A stretch of 36,865 nt of DNA from Corynebacterium sp. zg-331 (lineage in GTDB: Bacteria; Actinomycetota; Actinomycetes; Mycobacteriales; Mycobacteriaceae): NCBI RefSeq assembly GCF_014267345.1, contig NZ_JACMYD010000012.1, forward strand, positions 1-36,865, written 5' to 3'. Shown here one piece after another: positions 11,782 to 23,281 of this stretch; the first letter of the stretch is position 1; the number at the start of each line of letters is the position of its first letter. Under the pieces are notes generated by a model. That model saw only the letters and a list, made by a program, of their open reading frames with translations, did no database searches and was not told where the DNA came from. A program made the position numbers and the translations under genes.

Positions 11782-14256
11782 CTATCCGCGCATCCGCGCC
11801 CCCCAGCGCTCCTCAGCACGGCGAGCAGCCGCCAGGCGGGCGTCGTTGGCCTCAGCGTCCGTGAGCGTGCGATCCGTCGCCCGGAAAAGCAAGGAGAAGG
11901 TCAGGGATTTCTTCCCCTCGCCCACCGTTTCCGCCCGATAGATATCAAAGAGCCGCACATCCTCCAGTAGATCCCCGGCCCCCTCCACCAGGGCGGCACG
12001 AACATCCTGCACTGCCACCGCCTCGTCCACCACCAGGGCGATGTCCTGGTAAAGCGCGGGGAAAGCAGAAAGCACCGGGGCCGGTGCTTCCTCGGTCAGA
12101 GGCAGAGCAGTGAGGTCAAGCTCCATCGCACACAGCCGCGGCGGCAGGCCCCTAGAGGCCAACACCTGCGGATGCAGCTCACCAGCGTGCCCCACCACGC
12201 GACCATCCACGCAGAGGGCCGCGCAGCGGCCGGGATGCCAGGGGCGCTCCTGAGCCTGGCACACCTCCAGGCTCACCCCGGCCGCGCGCGCTACCACGCG
12301 GGCGGATTCGATCGCATCGGCGTACGTATAGGCGCGGCCCGCACCCCACGGCCCGGCGTATTCGATGTTGCCGCCACCCACGGTGGCCACGTGCAACGGC
12401 TGCTCCGGCAGGGAATTCAGCACCGCACGCACCTCCTCCGTCGAGGGACGCCCCGCCACCGAAGGCATGGGGGTGCGCTCGCCACGCTGGAAAAACACCT
12501 GCTGAATACCGAAGAGGCTCAGGTCCTCCCGTCCCCGGGCCGCATTACGGCCCACAGCCTCCAACAGGGCAGGCAGGAGTGTGGTGGCCAGCACGGCATG
12601 ATCGGCCTCCAACGGGTTGCGCACGGACACGGTGCGGCGCCGGGGATCGTCCTGCTCCAATTCCCAGGCATCGAAGATATCCGTGGCGGTAAACGGGGTG
12701 GGGAGAATCTCCGCGTAGCCGTGATAGGCCAGGGCATGCCCGACAGCACGGCGTCGACGCTGCATCGGGGTGAGCCCATGGCCACCTTGGGGTGTGGGCA
12801 GGATCGAAGGAATATCCTCTAGACCCTGCAGGCGCAGCACCTCCTCGACTAGGTCGGCATCCATGGTGAGGTCGCCGCGCCAGGTCGGCGGGGTGACCTC
12901 AAGATCCGCTGCGTCGCGCTCCACGATGCAGCCCACCTCTCGCAGGCGAGCAATCACCGTGTCCTCGGGGTATTCTACTCCGGCCACCTGCCCCGGGCGC
13001 CCCGGCCACATCCGAATCGGCGTCGGGCTTGGCACCTCACCCACCAGCGTGCGGGTGGGTTCCGCGTGACCGCCGGCGATGCTCACAAGCAGCTCGCAGG
13101 CCAGATCGAGGGCGGCCTCCACCAGGGCCGGGTCCACACCACGTTCGAAGCGACGCGAGGATTCCGAGCTGAGCTTGTGGCGACGGCTCGTGCGCGCCAC
13201 GGTCAGCTGGTCCCAGGTGGCCGCCTCGAAGTAGACGTCCGTGGTGGTATCTCCGATCTCCGAGGTAACACCGCCCATCACGCCGGCCAGCGATTGAATC
13301 CCCGACTCATCGCAGATCACTACGTCCTGCGGGTCGAGCGTACGCTCCACGTGATCCAGGGTGGTCAGCTTCTCCCCCGCCCGGGCGCACCGCACCGTCA
13401 ACCCTCCGGAAATAACGCCTGCGTCAAAGGCGTGCAGAGGCTGCCCCAGGAGGAACATCACGTAGTTCGTGACGTCCGTGGCGGCATTGACCGGGCGCGC
13501 CCCAAAGGTCATCAGTGCGCGCTGCAACCAGAATGGGGAGACCGCCGCAGGATCAATTCCGCTGACCCTGCGCAGACCAAAGCGGCGCGCCTTGGTGGCC
13601 TCCGCCACCTCAACAGGCAGGGTTTCCCCCTCGATCCTCTCCGGCGTCCGCGCGGCCGGGTCCACATAGTCGAGATCAAAGGCGGAGGCCAGCTCCCGGG
13701 CCAGGCCGCGCAGGCTAAGCGCGTAACCACGATCCGGGGTGACGTTTACCTCGAAGATAACGTCATCGAGGCCCAGAATTGGACGAGCATCCGCTCCCGG
13801 TTCGCCCTCGGCCAGGAGGATGATGCCATCGGTGGCCTTATCGGTCAGGCCGAGCTCCGTGGCCGAGCAGATCATCCCCTGGGAGATGTGATCGTAGGTC
13901 TTGCGCGCGGCAATCTTAAAGCCACCGGGCAGCTCCGCACCCGGCAGCGAGACCACCACCAGGGAACCTTCCCGGAAATTACGAGCACCACAGATGATGC
14001 CCTGCCACTCCCCGGTGCCATTAGCCTGCCCCACGTTCACGTGGCAATAGCGGATGGGCTTTTTAAATCCCGTCAATTCCTCAATGTGCTCCACCCGTCC
14101 CACCACAAGCGGACCGGTAGTCTGCGGGATCGGCGCGTAGCCCTCCGTCTCAAAACCAACGCGGACGAAGCCGGCGTCGAGTTCTTCTGGGCTTACCGAC
14201 CACCCGGGATTGCACTGAGCGAGGAAGCGGGTCATGAGGTTCTGCGAAATAAGCAC
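11782..14256 (-). CDS. pheT: phenylalanyl-tRNA synthetase, beta subunit
   Basis: Large subunit of the alpha2-beta2 PheRS, 824 residues, the usual size. In order: an N-terminal tRNA-binding (OB-fold) domain around residues 40-150, the B3/B4 editing region, the B5 domain, and a C-terminal anticodon-binding domain beginning around the PALYQDIALVV segment. I choose the GTG at 14256 because an AAGGAG site sits five bases upstream; extending to 14412 would run back into pheS. It begins 16 bases after the pheS stop and is followed by a strong terminator. Confidence 0.95.
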   Translation of the reverse strand: MLISQNLMTRFLAQCNPGWSVSPEELDAGFVRVGFETEGYAPIPQTTGPLVVGRVEHIEELTGFKKPIRYCHVNVGQANGTGEWQGIICGARNFREGSLVVVSLPGAELPGGFKIAARKTYDHISQGMICSATELGLTDKATDGIILLAEGEPGADARPILGLDDVIFEVNVTPDRGYALSLRGLARELASAFDLDYVDPAARTPERIEGETLPVEVAEATKARRFGLRRVSGIDPAAVSPFWLQRALMTFGARPVNAATDVTNYVMFLLGQPLHAFDAGVISGGLTVRCARAGEKLTTLDHVERTLDPQDVVICDESGIQSLAGVMGGVTSEIGDTTTDVYFEAATWDQLTVARTSRRHKLSSESSRRFERGVDPALVEAALDLACELLVSIAGGHAEPTRTLVGEVPSPTPIRMWPGRPGQVAGVEYPEDTVIARLREVGCIVERDAADLEVTPPTWRGDLTMDADLVEEVLRLQGLEDIPSILPTPQGGHGLTPMQRRRRAVGHALAYHGYAEILPTPFTATDIFDAWELEQDDPRRRTVSVRNPLEADHAVLATTLLPALLEAVGRNAARGREDLSLFGIQQVFFQRGERTPMPSVAGRPSTEEVRAVLNSLPEQPLHVATVGGGNIEYAGPWGAGRAYTYADAIESARVVARAAGVSLEVCQAQERPWHPGRCAALCVDGRVVGHAGELHPQVLASRGLPPRLCAMELDLTALPLTEEAPAPVLSAFPALYQDIALVVDEAVAVQDVRAALVEGAGDLLEDVRLFDIYRAETVGEGKKSLTFSLLFRATDRTLTDAEANDARLAAARRAEERWGARMRG

Positions 14257-14272
14257 GGTATCTCCTTGGGCG

Positions 14273-16193
<1,921 letters not shown>

Positions 16194-16213
16194 GGCTCCC
16201 ACCGTACCCGGGC

Positions 16214-16522
16214 CTAGATCAATTCCCGCCCATAAGGATCGGTGGCATACGTCCCCGCGCGCAACAGAATCATCACGAAATCCACGAAGGCCCAGAAATG
16301 TACCGCGACCACGAGGGGGATACCAATGAGGACGAAGGAAAGAAGCCAGCCCACGACGTATAGGCTCAACTGAGTGATGGCGCGAGAACGATAACCCAGA
16401 TAGAAGTTATGCACCCCAAACTCGCCCAAGAAAAAGGCCAGGAGGGCCGAAACGATATAGGAGCGCGGTGGCGCGAGCGGCACACCGGAGCCACCGCGCT
16501 GATCGAATCGTGGCAGGGTCAT
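16214..16522 (-). CDS. TM2-domain membrane protein
   Basis: This 102-residue protein has a short Pro/Arg-rich N-terminus and then the TM2 pattern: a first hydrophobic helix (SALLAFFLGEFGVHNFYLGY), a turn, and a second hydrophobic region (YVVGWLLSFVLIGIPLVVAVHFWAFVDFVMIL) holding one or two helices. GEFGVHNFYLG is the family's signature. The function of bacterial TM2 proteins is unknown. The ATG at 16522 has a GGGGGA site. It lies between rplT and the methyltransferase gene, downstream of an inverted repeat. Confidence 0.85.
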   Translation of the reverse strand: MTLPRFDQRGGSGVPLAPPRSYIVSALLAFFLGEFGVHNFYLGYRSRAITQLSLYVVGWLLSFVLIGIPLVVAVHFWAFVDFVMILLRAGTYATDPYGRELI

Positions 16523-16542
16523 GGTCCCCCAGGATAACCGAA

Positions 16543-16573
16543 GGTCCCCTCCGGTGCGGTACTAGAGGGGACC
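16543..16573. terminator. inverted repeat between rplT and TM2 gene
   Basis: GGTCCCCTC and GAGGGGACC form a perfect 9-bp stem with a 13-base loop, 15 bases after the rplT stop. On the minus strand no T run follows, so it would be a weak terminator or an mRNA-stabilising 3' end for infC-rpmI-rplT. Either role is inference. Confidence 0.45.
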
Positions 16574-16588
16574 CGTTCTTATTTCGCC

Positions 16589-16978
16589 TTAGGCGGCCTT
16601 CGCCTTGGAGGCGTTCACGTCTTCCGGCAGGGCGGCCTTGGCCTTCTCGCAGATCGCGGAGAAAGCAGCAAAGTCATTCACGGCCAGCTCCGCGAGGATC
16701 TTGCGATCCACCTCAATCTCGGCCAACTTGAGGCCCTGGATCAGGCGGTTGTAGGTGATGCCGTTCATACGAGCGGCGGCGTTAATGCGCTGGATCCACA
16801 GCTTACGGAACTCACGCTTGCGGGCGCGACGATCCCGGTAAGAGTAGGTCATAGAGTGCAGCCACTGCTCCTTAGCCTTGCGATAAAGGCGGGAACGCTG
16901 ACCACGGTAGCCCTTAGCTGACTTAAGAATCTCGCGACGCTTCTTCTTGGCGTTTACTGACCGCTTAACACGTGCCAC
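16589..16978 (-). CDS. rplT: 50S ribosomal protein L20
   Basis: L20 binds 23S rRNA early in large-subunit assembly. The 129-residue protein is very basic at the N-terminus ([18 protein letters not shown]) and has the family segment [20 protein letters not shown] in the middle. It starts with GTG at 16978. It is the third gene of infC-rpmI-rplT, which encodes initiation factor IF3, L35 and L20 in nearly all bacteria. In some bacteria L20 represses this operon by binding its mRNA, so the structured leader upstream of infC is of interest. Confidence 0.97.
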   Translation of the reverse strand: MARVKRSVNAKKKRREILKSAKGYRGQRSRLYRKAKEQWLHSMTYSYRDRRARKREFRKLWIQRINAAARMNGITYNRLIQGLKLAEIEVDRKILAELAVNDFAAFSAICEKAKAALPEDVNASKAKAA

Positions 16979-17030
16979 GGTAATACTCTTCTTTCAAATC
17001 TCGTTGGTGGTGTGGGGACAGGAGGCCCAA

Positions 17031-17225
17031 TTAGGCCTGGCCGAGAAGGCGCTTCACGCGCTTGGTGTCCGGCTTGGCCACATCGACCGTGCCCTTGAGG
17101 CGACGGGTGCGCGTGGAGGGCTTGCCCTCCAGCAGGTGACGGCGACCGGCCTGCTCGCGGCGCAGCTTGCCGGTGCCGGTCTTCTTGATGCGCTTAGCGG
17201 TGCCCTTGTGGGTCTTTTGCTTCAT
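17031..17225 (-). CDS. rpmI: 50S ribosomal protein L35
   Basis: Small, highly basic large-subunit protein of 64 residues. [20 protein letters not shown] is the characteristic L35 N-terminus, and [17 protein letters not shown] follows. The ATG at 17225 lies 37 bases after infC, and the stop is 52 bases before rplT, all on one strand. Confidence 0.97.
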   Translation of the reverse strand: MKQKTHKGTAKRIKKTGTGKLRREQAGRRHLLEGKPSTRTRRLKGTVDVAKPDTKRVKRLLGQA

Positions 17226-17262
17226 GGCTCGATACCTTCACAATCCCTGATTAACGTGTGTC

Positions 17263-17784
17263 TTACTTCTTGCCCTTGCGAACCGGCCCCAGAACCATCG
17301 TCATGTTCCGGCCGTCCTGCTTAGGTTTCATCTCCACGACGCCCACCTCCGCGACGTCCTGGGCCAACCGGTCCAGCAAGCGGAATCCAAGCTCTGGACG
17401 GGACTGCTCGCGGCCACGGAACATGATCGTCACCTTGACCTTGGAGCCCTTTTCCAGGAACCGGACTACGTTACCCTTCTTCGTCTCGTAATCGTGATCG
17501 TCGATCTTGGGACGAAACTTCTGCTCTTTGACTACAGTCTGCTGCTGGTTCCGGCGTGCCTCGCGGGCCTTCTGGTCCTGCTCATACCGGTACTTGCCGT
17601 AGTCCATGATCTTACAGACCGGGGGCTTGGCCTTCGGTGCCACCTCGACGAGGTCCAGATCGGCCTCGTAGGCCAACTTGCGGGCGTCATCAGTACGGAC
17701 AATGCCTACCTGTTCCCCACCGGGGCCAACGAGGCGAACCTCGGGAACTCGGATTCGCTCATTAATGCGAGCTTCAGCGCTGAT
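17263..17784 (-). CDS. infC: translation initiation factor IF-3, ATC start
   Basis: IF3 keeps the 30S subunit free and checks start-codon choice. Reading back from the obvious IF3 sequence, the frame continues through [17 protein letters not shown], a normal IF3 N-terminus, and then meets a TGA four codons before an ATC codon at 17784-17782. No ATG, GTG or TTG lies between. A strong GAGGAG site ends five bases before the ATC, so ATC is the likely start, giving 173 residues. The first ordinary start is a TTG around residue 37, which would remove most of the N-domain. E. coli infC likewise uses a non-AUG start (AUU), through which IF3 represses itself. Confidence 0.93.
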   Translation of the reverse strand: MSAEARINERIRVPEVRLVGPGGEQVGIVRTDDARKLAYEADLDLVEVAPKAKPPVCKIMDYGKYRYEQDQKAREARRNQQQTVVKEQKFRPKIDDHDYETKKGNVVRFLEKGSKVKVTIMFRGREQSRPELGFRLLDRLAQDVAEVGVVEMKPKQDGRNMTMVLGPVRKGKK

Positions 17785-18003
17785 GTGTACTCCTCAAGTA
17801 GCAGGGTAAATAGTGTATTTCGTACCGCACCACATTCGGATATACATACCCATGAAAAACCTGCACTCGCAAAAAAAGAATGCAGGAGAACATTACAACC
17901 ACACCGTTATGGTGTGGCTTTAACCCGTGGCCTACCGATGACGGCGGCGTGGGGTGGGATGATCTCCTCTTGCGGCCCAAGCGTAGCGCTTCGGGCGGTA
18001 GTA
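17785..18003 (-). ncRNA. structured infC mRNA leader
   Basis: About 220 bases lie between the predicted start of transcription and the infC start. On the minus strand there is a CGAAGCG-type hairpin in the first 50 bases, a CTACCG/CGGTAG long-range pair enclosing it, a strong CCACACC/GGTGTGG hairpin (17917-17899) and then a terminator-like hairpin. No ORF of note is present. The layout fits control of the operon by attenuation, perhaps by L20, but no known leader family was positively identified. Confidence 0.55.
17855..17886 (-). terminator. attenuator-type terminator in infC leader
   Basis: On the minus strand CCTGCA and TGCAGG pair, with a possible two-pair extension, around a T-rich loop and are followed at once by five T. 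It sits 70 bases before the infC ribosome binding site and after the promoter, so it would end transcripts inside the leader unless it is prevented from forming. Confidence 0.6.
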
Positions 18004-18009
18004 ATCGCC

Positions 18010-18038
18010 ACTATATCAGTGCTCACGGCCTGGAGCAA
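18010..18038 (-). promoter_or_regulatory. infC operon promoter
   Basis: On the minus strand TTGCTC (18038-18033) and TATAGT (18015-18010) are separated by exactly 17 bases, a good sigma-A-type promoter. It begins directly after the stop codon of the upstream lipoprotein gene and would start transcription near 18003. Confidence 0.65.
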
Positions 18039-18040
18039 AA

Positions 18041-18883
18041 TCAACACGCCGGGGCGACCTTAATAGTTCCCTTCGTCAGCAGCTCCCGCAGGCCACGGGC
18101 CATATCATCCAGCATAGCGCGCCCCTCGGACTCCGTCTCATCTTCCGGATGCACGTACATCGCGATCCCCGCGCCATCGACCGTGCCCAGCTGCCGCATC
18201 GTAAAGGTTCCGTCATCATCCGGGCCCCACCCGCCCTTAAAAACCGCACCCGGCAGGATTCCCAGCCCGTATTTGTGCTCCTCGGTGATCTCCCCCATCA
18301 GCTCCACCACGGGTTCGGCCTCCTCGATGCACCGCACGCGGGAGGCAAAAAGGGCCTGCCCACTCAGTGGCCAGGACACCTCACCAAAGGACACCTTCGT
18401 TCCTCCGCGTGACCACTGCCGCGCCACATCGGTGGGATCGCCCGCCAGCGAGAGTACCTCCTGCACCGCGGCCTCGGCCTCCTCGCTCGTGCCCAAGGAG
18501 TTCCACAGAGCCACCGAGGCGTCGTTATCGGAATAAGTGATGGCGGCTCGTGCGATATCGTCCTGGGCGGTTCCGGCCCGATACGCCGCGATAGCGATCG
18601 GCACTTTGATCGTGGACCAGGCCGCCCCCTGACCCGGGTCTCCCGCGGAATACACCTGCCCCCCGGAGACCACCGCCAAGCCCGCGCGACCGCCGTGGTG
18701 TGCCACCGCGCCATCGACGATGCGCCGCAGCTCCCGCCCCAGCTCGGAGGGGACAGGACGCGATGCCTCCCCGAGAAAATCCTGCTCAATATGAGCCACG
18801 TGCTCCGGCTCGGTCACAGTGGCGCACGCCGCGCACAGGACGCTCACCATGATGGACGCACCGATGATGCGGCATCGACTCAC
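18041..18883 (-). CDS. lipoprotein with class A beta-lactamase-like fold
   Basis: Predicted exported lipoprotein of 280 residues. The N-terminus (basic SRCR, then a hydrophobic stretch) leads to LCAAC with Cys20 as the lipidation site; a Cys at -3 is unusual for a lipobox. Serine-hydrolase motifs appear in the right order: STIK (Ser90, Lys93), SDN (118-120) and KGG (216-218, in the place of KTG). No clear omega-loop Glu is visible, so a penicillin-binding or other hydrolase role is as likely as beta-lactamase. I choose the GTG at 18883 because GGAGG lies ten bases upstream and the signal peptide starts there; an ATG at 18925 overlapping the uvrA stop is the alternative. Confidence 0.8.
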   Translation of the reverse strand: MSRCRIIGASIMVSVLCAACATVTEPEHVAHIEQDFLGEASRPVPSELGRELRRIVDGAVAHHGGRAGLAVVSGGQVYSAGDPGQGAAWSTIKVPIAIAAYRAGTAQDDIARAAITYSDNDASVALWNSLGTSEEAEAAVQEVLSLAGDPTDVARQWSRGGTKVSFGEVSWPLSGQALFASRVRCIEEAEPVVELMGEITEEHKYGLGILPGAVFKGGWGPDDDGTFTMRQLGTVDGAGIAMYVHPEDETESEGRAMLDDMARGLRELLTKGTIKVAPAC

Positions 18884-18926
18884 GATCGTAGGGCCTCCCG
18901 CAGACTGGTTTCGAGGACGTCCCATC

Positions 18927-21791
18927 CTATCCTTGCAGCAACGGCTTGAGGAAATGCCCAGTGTGTGTACCTTTCGTCTCAGCCACCTTCTCCGGGGTTC
19001 CCTGCGCCACCACGCGCCCGCCACCATCGCCGCCCTCCGGGCCCATGTCCACGATCCAGTCCGCAGATTTGATCACGTCCAGGTTGTGCTCGATAACGAT
19101 CACGGAATTGCCCTTATCCACCAGCCCTTGGATCACGAGGAGCAGCTTGCGAATGTCCTCAAAGTGCAGTCCCGTGGTGGGTTCGTCCAGGATGTACACG
19201 GTGCGACCATTGGAACGCTTTTGCAGTTCGCTGGCGAGTTTCACGCGCTGAGCCTCACCGCCGGAGAGCGTGGTGGCGGACTGCCCCAGACGCACGTATC
19301 CCAGCCCCACTTCCACGAGGGTATTGAGATAGCGATGAATCGAGCCGATGGATTCAAAAAACACCGCAGCCTCGGAGATCGGCATGTCCAAGACCTCCGC
19401 TATGTTCTTCCCCTTGTAGGTCACCTCCAGCGTCTCGCGGTTATACCTGGCCCCACCGCACGTCTCGCAGGGAACATAGACGTCGGGCAGAAAGTTCATC
19501 TCGATCTTGATGGTGCCATCGCCCTGGCACGCCTCGCAGCGCCCGCCCTTGATGTTGAAGGAGAAGCGCCCCGCCTTGTAGCCGCGCACCTTGGCCTCAG
19601 GGGTCTCGGCAAAAAGCGTGCGGATCTTATCGAAGACGCCGGTATAGGTGGCCGGATTGGATCGGGGGGTGCGCCCGATGGGCGACTGATCTACCTGCAC
19701 CAGCTTGTCTAGGTGCTCCAGCCCTTCCACCCGCCGCGCGCGCCCCGGCACCTGGCGAGCCCGGTTGAGCTCGTTGGCCAATACCTTGGCCAAAATCTGA
19801 TTGACCAGGGTGGATTTCCCCGAACCGGACACCCCCGTCACGCAGACCAAAAGGCCCAGCGGGATCTCCACCGTGATCCCCTTGAGGTTGTTCTCCCGGG
19901 CGCCCACTACCGTAAGCATCCGAGAGCGATCGACGGCTCGACGTTGTTGCGGCACCCCAATCACCCGACGGCCGGAAAGATAGGCCCCGGTGAGCGATTC
20001 CTCCGATTTCCACACCCCCTCGGGGGGACCCTGATAGACCACCTCCCCGCCATACTCTCCGGCCCGCGGTCCCACATCCACCAGCCAATCGGCCGTGCGG
20101 ATCGTGTCCTCATCGTGTTCCACCACGATGAGGGTATTACCCAGATCGCGCAGCCGTTCCAGAGTTCCGATCAGTCTTTGGTTATCGCGCTGATGCAGAC
20201 CGATGGAGGGCTCGTCGAGCACGTAGAGCACCCCAGCCAAGCCTGAACCAATCTGCGTGGCCAGGCGGATGCGCTGCGCCTCGCCTCCGGAAAGCGTCCC
20301 CGCCGAACGGTTGAGCGTGAGGTAGTTGAGGCCCACGTCGAGGAGAAAGCGCAGGCGGGCCTGGATCTCCTTGAGCACTGCGCCGGCGATCATCTCTTCG
20401 CGCTTGTCCAACACCAGGGAGTCCAGGAAGTCAAAGGCCTCCTCGATGCTGAGCTCCGTCAGGCCCGCGATGGACAGCTCTCCGGAGCGCGCGGCCAGAC
20501 GCACCGCCAGAATCTCCGGGCGCAGGCGGGCACCCTTACAGGCCGGACAGGCGACCTGCCGGGTATAGGCTAAAAGGCGCTCCTTTTGGTTCTCCGTCTC
20601 CGCCTGATCCATCTTGCGCTTGAGATAACCCATGACCCCCTCAAAAGGAGCCGTCCATTGCCGCATCCGCCCGTAGCGATTTTTATACCGCACCGTGACC
20701 TCGGTGTCGGTGCCGTGAATGAGCGCCGCACGCTGTTCCTTGCTCAGGGCACAGTAGGGGTCTTTGGGATGGAAGCCCATTGCCCCCGCCAGCCCCTCCA
20801 CCAGCTTCTCGAAGTACTTGTGGTTCGGGCTGGTGTGCCAGGGCTGCACCGCCTGATCCACCGGAGCCTCGGGGTCCGGAATAAGCAGATCCTCATCGAT
20901 CTCGATGGTGGTGCCCAGCCCATCGCACTGCGGACAGGCGCCGAACGGGCTGTTAAAAGAAAAGGCCCGGGGCTCCAGTTCCTCTACGTGCAGGGCGTGG
21001 CCATGGGGACAGGCGAGCTTTTCTGAGAACCTGCGCACCCGGGCCGGATCGTCCTCCGGCAGGGTCACGAACTCGATGGCCACGACCCCCTCGGCCAATT
21101 CCAGGGCTGTCTCCACCGATTCCGTGAGCCGCTGCTTCTGCGCGGCCTTGACCTGGAGCCGGTCAACCACCACGTCGATATCGTGCTTGATCTGCTTTTT
21201 CAGCGTGGGCGGATCGCTCAGCGGATACACCTGTCCGTCCACTCGCACGCGGGAATAGCCCTGAGCCGCGATGTCTTCGAAAAGATCCACAAACTCCCCC
21301 TTGCGGCGGCGTACCACCGGGGCCAACACCTGGAACTTCAGTCCCTCTTCCAGGGCCAACACCTGGTCCACAATCTGTTGCGGAGTCTGACGCTCAATGG
21401 GGGCGTCGCAGGTGGGACAATGCGCCGTGCCCGCACGGGAAAACAAAAGGCGCAGATAATCGTATATTTCGGTGATCGTTCCCACCGTGGAACGCGGATT
21501 GCGATTAGTGGATTTCTGATCGATGGACACCGCTGGAGACAAGCCCTCGATGAAGTCCACGTCCGGCTTATCCATCTGGCCTAAGAACATGCGCGCGTAA
21601 CTGGAGAGGGACTCGATATAGCGGCGCTGCCCCTCCGCGAAGATCGTGTCAAAGGCGAGGGAGGACTTACCGGAACCGGAAAGCCCGGTAAACACCACCA
21701 TCGCCTCCCTGGGCAGATCCACGTCCACGCCCTTGAGATTGTGTTCGCGTGCACCCCGCACTACCAGGCGATCAGCCACAGCGTGTTCCAT
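18927..21791 (-). CDS. uvrA: excinuclease ABC subunit A
   Basis: Damage-recognising ATPase of nucleotide excision repair, 954 residues. Two ABC cassettes are visible: Walker [17 protein letters not shown] near residue 35 and [15 protein letters not shown] in the second half, with [12 protein letters not shown] and [12 protein letters not shown] signatures. Zinc-type CxxC pairs (CPTC near 115, CPAC and CEAC/CETC) are present. I choose the ATG at 21791 because the frame upstream to 21830 extends past the normal UvrA N-terminus. It is divergent from the hydrolase gene that starts at 21872 and is followed closely by the lipoprotein gene. It acts with UvrB, encoded about 5 kb away. Confidence 0.97.
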   Translation of the reverse strand: MEHAVADRLVVRGAREHNLKGVDVDLPREAMVVFTGLSGSGKSSLAFDTIFAEGQRRYIESLSSYARMFLGQMDKPDVDFIEGLSPAVSIDQKSTNRNPRSTVGTITEIYDYLRLLFSRAGTAHCPTCDAPIERQTPQQIVDQVLALEEGLKFQVLAPVVRRRKGEFVDLFEDIAAQGYSRVRVDGQVYPLSDPPTLKKQIKHDIDVVVDRLQVKAAQKQRLTESVETALELAEGVVAIEFVTLPEDDPARVRRFSEKLACPHGHALHVEELEPRAFSFNSPFGACPQCDGLGTTIEIDEDLLIPDPEAPVDQAVQPWHTSPNHKYFEKLVEGLAGAMGFHPKDPYCALSKEQRAALIHGTDTEVTVRYKNRYGRMRQWTAPFEGVMGYLKRKMDQAETENQKERLLAYTRQVACPACKGARLRPEILAVRLAARSGELSIAGLTELSIEEAFDFLDSLVLDKREEMIAGAVLKEIQARLRFLLDVGLNYLTLNRSAGTLSGGEAQRIRLATQIGSGLAGVLYVLDEPSIGLHQRDNQRLIGTLERLRDLGNTLIVVEHDEDTIRTADWLVDVGPRAGEYGGEVVYQGPPEGVWKSEESLTGAYLSGRRVIGVPQQRRAVDRSRMLTVVGARENNLKGITVEIPLGLLVCVTGVSGSGKSTLVNQILAKVLANELNRARQVPGRARRVEGLEHLDKLVQVDQSPIGRTPRSNPATYTGVFDKIRTLFAETPEAKVRGYKAGRFSFNIKGGRCEACQGDGTIKIEMNFLPDVYVPCETCGGARYNRETLEVTYKGKNIAEVLDMPISEAAVFFESIGSIHRYLNTLVEVGLGYVRLGQSATTLSGGEAQRVKLASELQKRSNGRTVYILDEPTTGLHFEDIRKLLLVIQGLVDKGNSVIVIEHNLDVIKSADWIVDMGPEGGDGGGRVVAQGTPEKVAETKGTHTGHFLKPLLQG

Positions 21792-21817
21792 CCCTTCCAC
21801 CGTTGCAGTAACAACAC

Positions 21818-21833
21818 TCGAACATACCAACGA
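21818..21833. promoter_or_regulatory. weak SOS-box-like site before uvrA
   Basis: TCGAACAT followed by ACCAACGA matches the first half of the actinobacterial LexA box (TCGAAC-N4-GTTCGA type) exactly, but the second half only in CGA. It lies 27-42 bases before the uvrA start. It may be a degenerate LexA site or chance. Confidence 0.2.
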
Positions 21834-21871
21834 GACGCGCCGCCGCGCCAGCGCCAGTACCCTTGAGGAAC

Positions 21872-22471
21872 ATGAGCCAACTGCACCTCCATCAGATCTC
21901 CGTGTCCAGCATGGACAACAACTGCTATCTCCTGGCCGCCGCCGGCGAGGGGCTGCTGATTGACGCCGCCGATGACGCCCCCGCGCTGATGCTCATGGCC
22001 GAGCGCGCCGGAGTGCGCATCACCAAGGTACTCACCACCCATCGTCACCAGGACCACACCGGGGCACTGGCGGAAGTCCTCGACGCCACGGGGGCCACCC
22101 ACTACGCCCCCTTCCTCGACGCCCCCGCCCTGCCGCGCCCGGCGGATATCGAGCTGCATCACGGCGACGCCATTACCCACGCCGGGCACGAACTTCCGGT
22201 TCTCATCCTGCGCGGACACACCCCGGGCGGCGCGGCCGTGGCCGCCGAGATCAGCGGGCGTACCCACCTCTTCGTCGGCGATAGCCTGTTTCCCGGCGGG
22301 TTGGGGAAAACGATGTCGGAAAGCGATTTCGTCCGACTCTACAAGGACGTCACCGCCAGGATCTTCGACGTCTACGAGGATTCCACCCTGGTACACCCCG
22401 GCCACGGAGCAGCCACCACCCTGGGCGAGGAACGCCCCCACCTGCCGGTGTGGTGGGAACGCCGCTGGTGA
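21872..22471 (+). CDS. metallo-beta-lactamase-fold hydrolase
   Basis: A glyoxalase II-like hydrolase of 199 residues. The metal-binding motif HRHQDH (in [10 protein letters not shown]) is at about residues 56-61, with further ligands in [15 protein letters not shown] (Asp) and VHPGHG (His). There is no signal peptide, so it is cytoplasmic. The ATG at 21872 follows GAGG at short distance; the TTG three codons upstream is less likely. It is divergent from uvrA and is the first of three plus-strand genes. The substrate is unknown; thioester hydrolysis is the usual activity of related proteins. Confidence 0.85.
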   Translation: MSQLHLHQISVSSMDNNCYLLAAAGEGLLIDAADDAPALMLMAERAGVRITKVLTTHRHQDHTGALAEVLDATGATHYAPFLDAPALPRPADIELHHGDAITHAGHELPVLILRGHTPGGAAVAAEISGRTHLFVGDSLFPGGLGKTMSESDFVRLYKDVTARIFDVYEDSTLVHPGHGAATTLGEERPHLPVWWERRW

Positions 22472-22529
22472 CGGAACGCTAGACTGACTCTTTGTACCTA
22501 TCACATACGAATGTAAGGAGTGACGTGCC

Positions 22530-23222
22530 ATGATTCGTCAATTCGCCCGCCCCGCCCTGGCCTCGGTCTACATCGCCGATGGTGCTGATACCCTGGTCAA
22601 CACCGCCAAGCACGTGGAGGCCACCGAGTCCGTGCTCAGCCGCACCCGTTCCCTCCTGCCGCGCAAATACGCCCGTCAGGTCCCCCAGGACCCCGAGCTG
22701 GTAGCCCGCGCCGTGGGTGGAGCCAAGATTGGTGCCGGCTCCCTGCTTGCTCTGGGTAAGCTTCCCCGCCTGGCCGCCGCCACGCTGGCCCTGCTCGCCG
22801 CGCCTACCATCGTGGGGCGCCACGCCTTCTGGGAGACCCAGGAGCCCGAGGAAAAGGCCGCACGCCGCAAGGGTTTCCTCACCGACATCGCCCTGCTCGG
22901 CGGCCTGAGCATCACCAGCCTCGACAACGGCGGCAAGCCCGGGCTGGGCCACCGCGCCTCCGAGGCGGTTAAGACCGCCACCGCCTCCGCCAACGAGGGT
23001 GGCTCCGCGCTCAAGGAATACGTGGAGGATAACAAGCAGGACTGGCTCGCCGCCGCGCGCGAGAACGCCGCCACCGCCAAGAAGAAGGCAGTCAAGGCCG
23101 CCGCCAAGGCACAGGACAAAGCCGAGGCTGCCGCGAACAGCAAGCAGGCCGCGAAACTTCAGAAGCGCGCCGCCAAGGCCCTCAAGAAAGCCCAGAAGAA
23201 GCTCAAGAACTTCGAGCTTTAA
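22530..23222 (+). CDS. DoxX-like protein with basic C-terminal tail
   Basis: This 230-residue protein begins MIRQFARPALASVYIADG, as in actinobacterial DoxX-family proteins, and contains two or three moderately hydrophobic segments (about 66-95 and 110-125) that suggest membrane attachment. The last 70 residues are nearly all Ala and Lys with some Gln and Arg, a lysine-rich tail likely to face the cytoplasm and bind nucleic acid or acidic lipid. The ATG at 22530 has AAGGAG nine bases upstream. It is followed on the same strand, 59 bases on, by the HelD-like gene. The cellular role is unknown. Confidence 0.75.
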   Translation: MIRQFARPALASVYIADGADTLVNTAKHVEATESVLSRTRSLLPRKYARQVPQDPELVARAVGGAKIGAGSLLALGKLPRLAAATLALLAAPTIVGRHAFWETQEPEEKAARRKGFLTDIALLGGLSITSLDNGGKPGLGHRASEAVKTATASANEGGSALKEYVEDNKQDWLAAARENAATAKKKAVKAAAKAQDKAEAAANSKQAAKLQKRAAKALKKAQKKLKNFEL

Positions 23223-23281
23223 GCGCCACCCCGCACCCGGTGTACCCTTGACGGTTCCATCACCGAGCAAGGAGGACGCGC

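Noticed and set aside
18884..19027. A longer N-terminus for the lipoprotein
   Set aside because: The extra part overlaps uvrA and would bury the signal peptide; GGAGG and the signal start support the GTG at 18883.
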